From Clostridia bacterium (GTDB lineage: Bacteria > Bacillota > Clostridia > Peptostreptococcales > Anaerovoracaceae), in assembly GCA_024403135.1 (NCBI GenBank), contig JAKSSK010000007.1:1-50147 (forward strand): DNA of 50,147 nucleotides, given 5' to 3'. Made by a program: the position numbers and the translations under genes. The notes below the pieces were generated by a model. The model saw nothing but the letters and a program-made list of their open reading frames with translations, searched no databases and had not been told where the DNA came from. Shown in pieces: positions 8,027 to 15,378 of the stretch; position 1 is the first letter of the stretch; every line of letters begins with the position of its first letter.

Positions 8027-9206
8027 TTTCTGAATCCTTTAATACTTTGGCCCATACAGGGTCCTTCTCTTGGTAATATTTTTCTATGGTTAACATGTTT
8101 TCAATTACAATGTTTTTGTTCTCTACAGGTACTATCTTGTATACCTTGTTATCCTGATACAGTATGTTGAACTTGCCAGGAGTGGCAAGCATAGATGCTG
8201 CATCAGGTATGTGCATATCTAGCATGGATACTCCATCAGAAGATATGTTAACATCTGACCTAGCAATTAGGTCGTATGAAAGCTTCTGTGGGTTAAGTTC
8301 ATAAATATCCGCTACGAAGGATGTGCTATCTAAATATTTCCTCTGGTCCTTGTACCAGCTATCCACGCTCTTAAAGTCTACGCCAGTAAGGTTAAACTTT
8401 GAATCCAGGTTAGCCTTCATGCCGCAGCTGCAGTATATACTGTCTCTATCTGTAGCCATGGTGTACTTACCCTTACACTTAGGGCATACGAAGAGTATCT
8501 TCTCTAGGCCCTTGGCGCTTCCATCTTCATGCAGGTACTCATAGCCTTTATCCTTGTTCCAGTTAAAGTCGTTGTATCTGAAACGAGATAGCATCTTATC
8601 ATATATGGCATCCTTATCTAGCTTACTAAGCTCATCTGGAGTAAACAGCATCTGGTAGTGAAACTCCTGATGACCTTTACAGGTCTTGTCCTTCCATAGA
8701 GGTCTAGCTAGGTAGGAGCCGTAGGACTTGCATAGCACTACAGGTAGGCCTAGCTTCTTAAGGAAGCCTGCTGTAGATGGAGTTATGGCTACGTTTGATC
8801 CTGACTTGGACTGAGTGCCCTCAGGAAAGATAAGTAGGCTTCTTCCATTCTTTACAGCTTTTAGCATCTGCTTCATACTTACCATGTCCTGCTGGTAGTT
8901 CTTCTTAGGAATGGCATGCATCACCTTTAACAGGAAGGTATACATGAACCTTTTAAACACGTGGTGGTATCCCACCACAGGGTTTAACCTGTTAAACTTG
9001 TATCCTGCCATTACGTAGTAGAAGGAATCCCAGGCTGCATGGTCAGCTATTACTATGACCTGCTTACCTGTCATATCCTGGTCAAAGTCGTAGAAGTACT
9101 TTGGTTTAAACCTGATGTTGGTAAGCTTGGATAAAACCATATATGCAAAGGCGTTTGGGGCTTTAATCTCCAAGTCCTTTATGTTGTCCACTTTGTTTTT
9201 TGCCAT
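8019..9206 (-). CDS. PlsC-like lysophospholipid acyltransferase with C-terminal zinc ribbon
   Basis: The 395-residue protein has an N-terminal acyltransferase domain. Block I is VIADHAAWDSF (near residue 55) and block III is LLIFPEGTQS (near residue 130), as in enzymes that acylate lysophosphatidic acid or related lipids at the inner membrane face. Block I has only three residues between His and Asp, where the family normally has four. After about residue 225 comes CPKCKGKYTMATDRDSIYC-SC-G, a four-cysteine zinc ribbon, then a beta-rich tail. No SD precedes ATG 9206; TATACT 7 nt upstream implies a leaderless message. It is coupled to gltS. Confidence 0.7.
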   Translation of the reverse strand: MAKNKVDNIKDLEIKAPNAFAYMVLSKLTNIRFKPKYFYDFDQDMTGKQVIVIADHAAWDSFYYVMAGYKFNRLNPVVGYHHVFKRFMYTFLLKVMHAIPKKNYQQDMVSMKQMLKAVKNGRSLLIFPEGTQSKSGSNVAITPSTAGFLKKLGLPVVLCKSYGSYLARPLWKDKTCKGHQEFHYQMLFTPDELSKLDKDAIYDKMLSRFRYNDFNWNKDKGYEYLHEDGSAKGLEKILFVCPKCKGKYTMATDRDSIYCSCGMKANLDSKFNLTGVDFKSVDSWYKDQRKYLDSTSFVADIYELNPQKLSYDLIARSDVNISSDGVSMLDMHIPDAASMLATPGKFNILYQDNKVYKIVPVENKNIVIENMLTIEKYYQEKDPVWAKVLKDSEND

Positions 9207-9213
9207 ATTATAT

Positions 9214-9242
9214 AGTATATATCAAAAAAGTTATTTTGTCTC
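9214..9242 (-). promoter_or_regulatory. Promoter of the acyltransferase-gltS operon, apparently leaderless
   Basis: On the minus strand GAGACA (9242-9237), 17 nt and TATACT (9219-9214) place the transcript start at about 9207, one base before the ATG at 9206. No SD is present. Confidence 0.5.
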
Positions 9243-9905
9243 TACCTTTACCCTGTATGACTTACTAGGGTATCCATCTAGCCATAGGCCGTGTTTACAG
9301 TTTCTAGAGAAGGTCTGCCTTTTCTCTATGCTAGCCTTGTCCTTAAAGTGGCTAGGCTTAATATATGTCGCCTTATCCACCGTGCGTATAGCTCCGTTTT
9401 CATAGGACCTATCGTATGAAGCAACAAAGCCAGGGTCTAGGTCTGTAGCATCTAGTAGCTGTTGGTATATTCCATTTTCCTCTGCTAGGCCTGTTCTACC
9501 TGCCATTGCCACCATAGCATTTATGGTGTTACAGCCTGCGTGGGTCCAGCCCTTGTTCTTTGATGTAACCCTGTTAAAATCTCCCAGGGTTAAACCTAGA
9601 GGATCGCTACTGCGGTTATAGTAGAAGTATGCGAAGCGGCCTGGTGAAGTTACCTTTTTCACTGGCTTTTTATCGTGCTTTTCGTAGTACTCCTTGTAGT
9701 AGCATATATCCGCTGTATTGGTAGTGGAAAATGCCCAGCATGTTCCAAATGGGTGCTGGTTTCTATCCTGCACATATTTAGGAAACCATGGCTTAGATAC
9801 CGATGAATATGCACTATCGTAGGTATATGCACTAAAGGCACAGGATGTAAATAAAAGAATAGAAATAGTTAATATTGTGATTAGTTTCTTTGTTCTAGCT
9901 TTCAT
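9231..9905 (-). CDS. Secreted papain-family (C1A) cysteine peptidase, C-terminally truncated
   Basis: The 224-residue product begins with a signal peptide; LLFTSC at residues 17-22 could be a lipobox, making it a lipoprotein. The segment HPFGTCWAFSTTNTADICY contains the C1A active-site block with Cys56 and the preceding oxyanion region. A full papain-fold domain also needs a His in an N-H-A-V block and an Asn further on; neither is visible and the protein stops at 224, so the second half of the catalytic domain is missing. The 24-nt gap to the next gene leaves no space for the rest. It may be a decayed gene or a stable non-catalytic remnant. The start has TTTGGAGA upstream. Confidence 0.65.
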   Translation of the reverse strand: MKARTKKLITILTISILLFTSCAFSAYTYDSAYSSVSKPWFPKYVQDRNQHPFGTCWAFSTTNTADICYYKEYYEKHDKKPVKKVTSPGRFAYFYYNRSSDPLGLTLGDFNRVTSKNKGWTHAGCNTINAMVAMAGRTGLAEENGIYQQLLDATDLDPGFVASYDRSYENGAIRTVDKATYIKPSHFKDKASIEKRQTFSRNCKHGLWLDGYPSKSYRVKVETK

Positions 9906-9931
9906 AACTTTATCTCCAAATATTTTTTAAT

Positions 9932-9940
9932 AGTATACCA
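9932..9940 (-). promoter_or_regulatory. Extended -10 promoter of the C1 peptidase gene
   Basis: TGG-TATACT on the minus strand (9940-9932) lies about 27 nt before the start codon and directly behind the terminator of the upstream gene. No good -35 is seen. Confidence 0.5.
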
Positions 9941-9949
9941 CAAAAAATG

Positions 9950-9978
9950 ATAAAACCCCATACCAAAAGGTATGGGGT
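9950..9978 (-). terminator. Intrinsic terminator of the 1181-residue surface protein gene
   Basis: A 10-bp perfect stem (9955-9964 with 9969-9978, loop of four) is followed on the minus strand by TTTT and an AT-rich stretch, 12 nt after the stop at 9991. Confidence 0.85.
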
Positions 9979-9990
9979 CTAATCACTTTA

Positions 9991-12900
9991 TTAATTTAAT
10001 GGTGTTGATTGTCTTAGGTAGAATGTAAAGCTGTTATATAGCTGTGATAGATTTGCAAGTGGGCTCGCAACTACATCTACCTTGTATTTACCATCCTGCC
10101 AGCTAATCTTAACTTTGTAGTATCCATATACTTGCTTCTGTCCCTTTGGAACTGAAGTTTGAATTAGAATATAGTTTCCTTCTGGAAGTGTTCCATCCTT
10201 AAGGCCTACTAGGTTAAGTGCAGTGTATCCTAGATTGTTGTTACCAAGCTGATCTACCATCTTGATAATTTGGTCAATCTTTGGTAACTGTTCAACAACT
10301 ACCTTCTTAGTTGCAGTTGGTTGATATGTTTCGGATGTTCCCTTAGCTGTTACCTTAATCTCGTACTCTCCAGGAGCAGCGTCCTTTGTAACATCTACAA
10401 CTAGCTTACCATCTTCAATCTTTGGAGTAAGTCCTGTCACATCTTTCTTAGTCCATTCCCATGTGAATGTAGGGTCTGTTAGATTCTCAGTTGAGATATT
10501 GAAATATACCTGTCCTTCCTGACCTGTAATTACGCTTCCCTGTTGTTCAGATAGCGTAACTTTTTCAGGGTGTGTTTGTGTTGTAGTATGTTGTTGAACC
10601 TTAACCGTACCACTAACCGATAGAGTCAGCCCATCAAATGTTCCACTAACAGTGAATGGATAGCCATCATTGTTTACTGCCCCTACTGATGAGCTTACCT
10701 TTACCTGTACTTTGTCATTTTCTGTACGTTTAACCTCGTAACTAATATTTTCAGGTTGTCCGTTATTCCATTTAAACGAATAGTTTTCTGGATGGAAATC
10801 CCTCTCAGTGATTGTGAATGTTTGTGTTCTTGCTTCGTTTGAATATAGGGTTACGGATGACATATCTATCTTTAATTCAGGAGATTTAATAGTGCCTAAC
10901 CAGCCCATGAAATCTTGGATTCCCTTTACTAGCTGTTCGTCACCCATCTTGCCTACTATGCCTACGTAGTCAGGTCCATCTGCATAAAATGTTGGAGGAG
11001 CCTGCATAGTTAGTAGATTTGTATCTGCATTCTTTGAAGGTCTCTTGAATATATTCTTAATCTTATCTACTACAGAGTTTACGCTGTTCTTGATTCTATC
11101 TACAGTGCCTTTAACCTTATCTACAACTTGCTTAATCTTTGCAGTTACATTGGATAGAACATCCTTAGCTTTATTAACTTCAGCATAGCCTGTTGTTACT
11201 AAATCAGTTAGTTCACCTATGGAGTAGTCTGTTGATTCATCAAAAGCTACTACACCTTTTTCATCTGCTGTAGCCTTTAGTACTGTAGGGATATTAATTC
11301 CTTCTAGGTCATCGCTCTTTTCAAGAGCAGTGATTAGAATATCTTTAATCTGATCAGTAGTGATTTCACCACTGCTTATACCATTAACGATATTCCCAAT
11401 GTCTTTTAGTTCTGTATATCCAATGCCGTCTTTAACGTCATTAATTGCATCCTTACCGAAAGCTAATAGCGCATTAACTAAATCACGTAATTGATCCTCG
11501 TTGATCAGCACGTATTCAGCACCTGGATTTAGCATGCTAGAAAAAGTAACAGTTGGTGCCTCATGGCTTACCCATAGGCCAGTTTCCTGTGCAGCATACA
11601 TTTTGCCATCTTCAAACCAGCCAGCAAGAGCTCCAGCCAAATTTGTTAAGCTATCGCTATCTGATGCATTTATAATTAAGGTTTCTACATCTAGTGCTGC
11701 AACATTCTTGTCTGTTAGAAGTTTAGTATCTGATTCGTCTAATGCTTCCCCGTTCTCATTTACCTGTGTAATATTGCCATTAGCATCCACCTTTACGTAA
11801 AGCTCATGGTCATCTAAAGTCCATCCGTTTGCTGGATCTGTAACGCTTACTTTGTATACACCTGCACGAACAGAATCTGCAACGTATCTTCCACCAAGGC
11901 TGATTGGTGCCTGTATTGGTTTAGTCAAATTCTTTTCAAGAATGTATAGCACCCTATATGCGTCTTCATTTAACATGCTACTGAAAAGTGGAAATCCTTT
12001 TATGTAATTCACAATTTCAGGTATTGTGTCTATTTCCTTGTTCTGATTTCCTATCGTAGTCTGCTGAATTAAATAATCTGGATTAACAGTTAGAAATTCT
12101 GGTCCTTTTAACTTGAATTCATACTTTAAGCCTTCATAGAAACCATCTTTTAGATCTACCTCTTCCATGGAAATTTCAGAGCCTAGTGGCATGTTATCTG
12201 TTTTTAGTAGTGCACCAGCATTACCTAAATATTCTTTCTCTAGTAAAGGTGCTATTGTTTCAAGTTTTTCACTGTCTATGTTTGTTATATTATCCTTATC
12301 CTTAAGTATTGACGCGATTAACTCACTATCCCCCAATACTTCATTAAGCTGAATAACTCTTTCCTCATTTAAAAGCTTTAATGTTGCATCGTTAACATTC
12401 TTAGTTGCCTCAGCTGAGAAAGTTAAAGTGATATTTTCATCTGCCTTATATTCTTTCTTGAATGTTACCTTTTCTATTAGTTGATAAATCCATAATTCTT
12501 TATTACTACTTTTTAAGCCACCGCTGCTAGTATATACAATTTTTGTTTCAGCAGTATAGAAATCATTAGGCCTATTTTCGTTTATAAATTCCCTAATGGT
12601 ATTTGTCATATACTGCCTTTTCTGGGTAGCATTAGAAGGCCAAGTTTTCAAAATATTGCCTTCACTCTCCCAGACTGGCCGCATTACAGTATTGGCTGTT
12701 GATTTAAACTTGTAAACGCCACTTTCTTCCAAGAAGTTATATATTGTATATTTCATACGTACATCTTGTGTGTCGTTTTGTTTTGCCGGTGCAGAAAGCT
12801 GCCATCTATAAAGGTTTGCACTTCCATCGCTTTTGAATGGAACAAAGAAATATTTGCCTTCTGGAAAGCTTTTCCATGATTCAGGCATTAAAGACCCGCC

Positions 12901-13536
12901 AGAATAAGTTTTACAGTCCTTCAGATCTTGAATATTTCCATCATATAAGATGTAATCCCCACTATCTGTAGGTAGAAATTCCTCTCCTTCAACATATGTA
13001 TTTCTAATTGTCTTAGTATCTTCTATTGGTAAATCTGTTGTTTCGGTGTAAGAGGTTTTATTTGTAAGATGACGCTTGAAAATCACATACTTATCCATGC
13101 TGTCATCTTTGTCTTCACCCGCTTTTGCAGAGAATTCATCTCCTGAGAATCCTACTTCATCAGTACCTGTTCCGTAAGTAGCGCTACTCTTAGTTACAGT
13201 ATAGTAATCCGGTCTAGATAAAAGCTGTACTGAATATGTATCTCCCTTATCTAGTTGTACAGTTAGCGTACTGCCAGATATATTTCCATTAAGGCCTTCT
13301 GGAACCTCAATCTTAATGTTTGTTTTATCTCTTCCTGGTAATGCCACCTTAAATGCTTTATCGTTTATGGTTACTGCATATATGCCAGGTGCTTCAGAAT
13401 CATTTACTACATTAAGTGTGTATTCACCAGCCTTGACTAGTTTACCTGTCTGTATTTCATCTGCAAATGCAATGTTCGGCATCATTACTGCTATCATTGC
13501 TATAGATAAAATGATGCTGAATATTTTCCTTTTCAT
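9991..13536 (-). CDS. Giant secreted surface protein, unknown function
   Basis: The 1181-residue protein begins with a signal peptide (residues 1-25, ending IAFA-D) and is the largest product in the window. The N-terminal ~300 residues are beta-rich with aromatic turns; residues ~560-830 contain acidic segments; a helical Lys/Val-rich stretch near 800-860 (VVDKVKGTVDRIKNSVNS) may form a coiled coil; the last ~300 residues look like two Ig/PKD-like beta-domains (for example FTWEWTKKDVTG...PGEYEIKVTA). No LPXTG or membrane anchor is visible. The start has AAAGGAAAAG 4 nt upstream. Its promoter contains an eight-G run in the spacer, so expression may switch by slippage. It is probably an adhesin or scaffold (inference). 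Confidence 0.75.
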   Translation of the reverse strand: MKRKIFSIILSIAMIAVMMPNIAFADEIQTGKLVKAGEYTLNVVNDSEAPGIYAVTINDKAFKVALPGRDKTNIKIEVPEGLNGNISGSTLTVQLDKGDTYSVQLLSRPDYYTVTKSSATYGTGTDEVGFSGDEFSAKAGEDKDDSMDKYVIFKRHLTNKTSYTETTDLPIEDTKTIRNTYVEGEEFLPTDSGDYILYDGNIQDLKDCKTYSGGSLMPESWKSFPEGKYFFVPFKSDGSANLYRWQLSAPAKQNDTQDVRMKYTIYNFLEESGVYKFKSTANTVMRPVWESEGNILKTWPSNATQKRQYMTNTIREFINENRPNDFYTAETKIVYTSSGGLKSSNKELWIYQLIEKVTFKKEYKADENITLTFSAEATKNVNDATLKLLNEERVIQLNEVLGDSELIASILKDKDNITNIDSEKLETIAPLLEKEYLGNAGALLKTDNMPLGSEISMEEVDLKDGFYEGLKYEFKLKGPEFLTVNPDYLIQQTTIGNQNKEIDTIPEIVNYIKGFPLFSSMLNEDAYRVLYILEKNLTKPIQAPISLGGRYVADSVRAGVYKVSVTDPANGWTLDDHELYVKVDANGNITQVNENGEALDESDTKLLTDKNVAALDVETLIINASDSDSLTNLAGALAGWFEDGKMYAAQETGLWVSHEAPTVTFSSMLNPGAEYVLINEDQLRDLVNALLAFGKDAINDVKDGIGYTELKDIGNIVNGISSGEITTDQIKDILITALEKSDDLEGINIPTVLKATADEKGVVAFDESTDYSIGELTDLVTTGYAEVNKAKDVLSNVTAKIKQVVDKVKGTVDRIKNSVNSVVDKIKNIFKRPSKNADTNLLTMQAPPTFYADGPDYVGIVGKMGDEQLVKGIQDFMGWLGTIKSPELKIDMSSVTLYSNEARTQTFTITERDFHPENYSFKWNNGQPENISYEVKRTENDKVQVKVSSSVGAVNNDGYPFTVSGTFDGLTLSVSGTVKVQQHTTTQTHPEKVTLSEQQGSVITGQEGQVYFNISTENLTDPTFTWEWTKKDVTGLTPKIEDGKLVVDVTKDAAPGEYEIKVTAKGTSETYQPTATKKVVVEQLPKIDQIIKMVDQLGNNNLGYTALNLVGLKDGTLPEGNYILIQTSVPKGQKQVYGYYKVKISWQDGKYKVDVVASPLANLSQLYNSFTFYLRQSTPLN

Positions 13537-13578
13537 ACTTCTTTTCCTTTCATTAGAATAATATGCCTATACACAGTG

Positions 13579-13608
13579 AGTTTAGCATAATACCCCCCCC
13601 TAGGTCAA
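13579..13608 (-). promoter_or_regulatory. Promoter of the giant surface protein gene with a G8 tract in the spacer
   Basis: On the minus strand TTGACC (13608-13603), an 18-nt spacer and TAAACT (13584-13579) predict a start near 13572 and a 36-nt leader. The spacer contains eight consecutive G residues (C run at 13593-13600 on the plus strand), striking in such AT-rich DNA. Confidence 0.6.
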
Positions 13609-13652
13609 TTTTTTATGCACAAAATTACAGCAATTTGAGTAAGTTATCAAAC

Positions 13653-13666
13653 TAAATTCACGTTTT
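13653..13666 (-). repeat. 14-bp element shared by two surface-protein upstream regions, copy 2
   Basis: This is the inverted copy of the AAAACGTGAATTTA element at 6142-6155. It lies about 45 nt upstream of the -35 of the giant surface protein gene. Confidence 0.45.
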
Positions 13667-13741
13667 TAACTAGGCGGAATTTTACTTGTTTCTTTACGGT
13701 CTACTTTATGTATAGCACTTCACTTTTTGCCACCTCATCAT

Positions 13742-13794
13742 TTTTCTCCTAAACCATGCCACTTTTAGGAGAAAAATAAAGTGTTAGGAGAAAA
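13742..13794. repeat. Three copies of TTAGGAGAAAA, one inverted
   Basis: Copies lie at 13742-13752 (inverted), 13765-13775 and 13784-13794. The first two form a hairpin with about 12-bp arms and no following T run, so it is not an obvious terminator. The two direct copies are 19 nt apart. A protein-binding array or the remnant of a small repeat element are both possible. Confidence 0.5.
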
Positions 13795-13824
13795 TATTTT
13801 GCTGTCACCTACTTGATAACATAG

Positions 13825-13890
13825 AAAAAAGAATGGTCCCACGTTTACCGTACAGACCCCCTCAAGCGGGCGCCAGGCCATCCTTTGATT
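13825..13890 (-). ncRNA. Candidate small structured RNA ending in an intrinsic terminator
   Basis: A GC-rich island (13831-13883) stands out in a roughly 500-nt AT-rich gap. On the minus strand it folds into a stem-loop (GGUCUGUACG, loop GUAAA, CGUGGGACC with one bulge) directly followed by AUUC and six U residues, a classic terminator. GGAUGG at the 5' end can pair instead with CCAUUC at the 3' end. Upstream are TTGACT-17-TTAAAT (13925-13897) and a stronger TTGACA-16-TATATT (14000-13973), giving transcripts of about 65 or 140 nt. It does not match tmRNA, SRP RNA, RNase P RNA or a riboswitch that I recognise. Confidence 0.5.
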
Positions 13891-13947
13891 ACATATATTT
13901 AATCACACAATGTTGATGCAGTCAATTGCGCATTTGGTTTTCTAATC

Positions 13948-13986
13948 ACTAACTATTTTAGTATATATTTCAAATATATGGTTAGT
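13948..13986. repeat. AT-rich dyad in the tRNA/sRNA intergenic region
   Basis: A perfect ATATATTT-C-AAATATAT palindrome (13963-13979) is enclosed by ACTAAC (13948-13953) and GTTAGT (13981-13986). It overlaps the -10 and start point of the stronger promoter proposed for the small RNA, so it may be an operator. Confidence 0.4.
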
Positions 13987-14000
13987 TGTTATCTTGTCAA
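13973..14000 (-). promoter_or_regulatory. Strong promoter upstream of the small RNA candidate
   Basis: TTGACA (14000-13995), a 16-nt spacer and TATATT (13978-13973) on the minus strand. There is no open reading frame downstream until 13536, and the next terminator is the one ending at 13825, which suggests the product is a non-coding RNA. Confidence 0.5.
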
Positions 14001-14001
14001 T

Positions 14002-14028
14002 AAAAAAAACAGCAATATATATTGCTGT
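14002..14028 (-). terminator. Terminator of the tRNA operon
   Basis: The palindrome ACAGCAATATATATTGCTGT (14009-14028) is followed by a T run on the minus strand, nine nt after the CCA end of tRNA-fMet. Confidence 0.85.
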
Positions 14029-14036
14029 AATATGCT

Positions 14037-14112
<76 letters not shown>

Positions 14113-14133
14113 ATATTCAATTAGATAAAAAAA

Positions 14134-14222
14134 TGGTGCCGGAGACCGGGGTCGAACCGGTACGATCGGTAAGGATCGCAGGATTTTAAGTCCTGTGCGT
14201 CTGCCAATTCCGCCACTCCGGC
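14134..14222 (-). tRNA. tRNA-Leu (UAA)
   Basis: A class II tRNA of 89 nt with a long variable arm, anticodon loop CTTAAAA (anticodon UAA), a seven-pair acceptor stem GCCGGAG/CTCCGGC and an encoded CCA. It reads UUA and UUG codons. Confidence 0.95.
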
Positions 14223-14235
14223 ACTTAGATTAAAA

Positions 14236-14310
14236 TGGCGCCTCAGGTAGGGCTCGAACCTACGACCTACCGGTTAACAGCCGGTTGCTCTGCCATTGAG
14301 CTACTGAGGC
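14236..14310 (-). tRNA. tRNA-Asn (GUU)
   Basis: The cloverleaf has acceptor stem GCCTCAG/CTGAGGC, discriminator G, anticodon loop CTGTTAA (anticodon GUU) and an encoded CCA. It is the first tRNA of the operon and lies just behind a leader hairpin. Confidence 0.95.
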
Positions 14311-14313
14311 ATC

Positions 14314-14368
14314 CTATGTTGCTAACTGCAACATAGTAAATTATACATAGAGCATATGCCTTTGTCAA
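14314..14368 (-). promoter_or_regulatory. Consensus tRNA-operon promoter plus 5' leader hairpin
   Basis: On the minus strand TTGACA (14368-14363), exactly 17 nt and TATAAT (14345-14340) give a perfect consensus promoter, overlapping the last codons of the TPR gene. The predicted start (about 14333) falls at the beginning of a 9-bp perfect hairpin CTATGTTGC-AGTTA-GCAACATAG (14336-14314), which ends four nt before tRNA-Asn. It has no U run, so it is a leader structure, not a terminator. Confidence 0.85.
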
Positions 14369-15378
14369 CACATTTTTTTAGCATCCTCGGCCATATTGCC
14401 CTCACATATTTCAATCTTCTTAAGGTATTTCTCCTGCTTTACACTGTCCCCATTCTTCTTGTATATATTAACCAGTTCCTTCATGGTTTCAATGTTGCTA
14501 GGGCTTAATGTTAGCACCTTCAGGAAGTCTTCCTCAGCTTCCTCTAAGCCAAGCTCCTTAGCAGCAATTCCCAGGTAGTACCATAGAGGCCACCAGTTAG
14601 AGAAAGGTCCCTCTTTGTACTGGGATAGCTTCTCGTAGCCTTCCTCAAACTTGCCTGTAGCTATCATGTTGTAGCCCTGTTCAATCTCAATTGGATCATC
14701 CAAAGTAGCAAGTCTTTCAGATACTTCCTTCTTAAGCTCCTCATCGTCAGTCTTCTTTAAGAACTCCTCAAAGGTAAGCTTAGCCTTGATATATAGCCCT
14801 AGGTTTAGATAGCCATAGCCCAGGTAGTAGTATGCATCAGCAAAGTCAGGCTTTTCTAAGGTTAGGTATTCAAAGGCCTCAATAGACTCAGCCTTAAACC
14901 TAGCAACATAGTCCTCATCCTCGCCTAGCTCATAGGAATCCTTGCAGGCCCTAGCATAGCAGTAAAGAGCATCAGTCTGGTTAGGGTCAACGACTAAAGC
15001 TGCCCTAAAGAAGATGCAGGCTACATCGTAGTCCTTCTTCTCAGCAGCAGATATGCCCTCGCTTACTAAGTACTCAACAAAAGGACGGCTGTAGTGCTCC
15101 ATGAATAGAGGGTCCAGCTTCCTCTCGATGTACTTCACGTATCTAGGGTTATGTTCAAAGGTTGGATTAACCCCCATTACAAAGGCCATGTTGATGGCAA
15201 TCTCAACAGAGTTTAGTCCAGTCATGTTCTTAGTGTTAATTGGGATAGGGATACCTGCCAATATGTCAAGAAGGTCGTTCTTCTTCAGGTAGTCCCTGGA
15301 TAGTTCATCAAAGACATATGTCTTGATGTGAGGGTAAAGGTATTCCCCTATTCTATCTTCTCTAGTAGTTAGATCCAT
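14365..15378 (-). CDS. Tetratricopeptide-repeat protein
   Basis: The 337-residue protein is soluble and helical. From about residue 115 there are TPR-like units: VACIFFRAALVVDPNQTDALYCYARA, EYLTLEKPDFADAYYYLGYGYLNLGLYIKAKLTFEEFL, and a last pair ending DFLKVLTLSPSNIETMKELVNIY. The N-terminal third is a separate helical domain that I do not recognise. I chose ATG 15378, whose A overlaps the TAA of the upstream radical SAM gene (TAATG), with AAGGA upstream; ATG 15390 lies immediately after the same purine run and is less likely. It probably scaffolds protein contacts, perhaps with the two radical SAM enzymes encoded before it (inference). Confidence 0.8.
   Translation of the reverse strand: MDLTTREDRIGEYLYPHIKTYVFDELSRDYLKKNDLLDILAGIPIPINTKNMTGLNSVEIAINMAFVMGVNPTFEHNPRYVKYIERKLDPLFMEHYSRPFVEYLVSEGISAAEKKDYDVACIFFRAALVVDPNQTDALYCYARACKDSYELGEDEDYVARFKAESIEAFEYLTLEKPDFADAYYYLGYGYLNLGLYIKAKLTFEEFLKKTDDEELKKEVSERLATLDDPIEIEQGYNMIATGKFEEGYEKLSQYKEGPFSNWWPLWYYLGIAAKELGLEEAEEDFLKVLTLSPSNIETMKELVNIYKKNGDSVKQEKYLKKIEICEGNMAEDAKKMC

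Noticed and set aside
13825..13890. SRP RNA, T-box or riboswitch for the small RNA candidate
   Set aside because: The SRP apical loop sequence, T-box GGTGG-ACC motif and known riboswitch cores are absent, and the next gene is 290 nt away with its own promoter.
14314..14336. Terminator of the TPR gene
   Set aside because: There is no U run on either side, and it lies just downstream of a perfect promoter; a leader hairpin of the tRNA transcript fits better.
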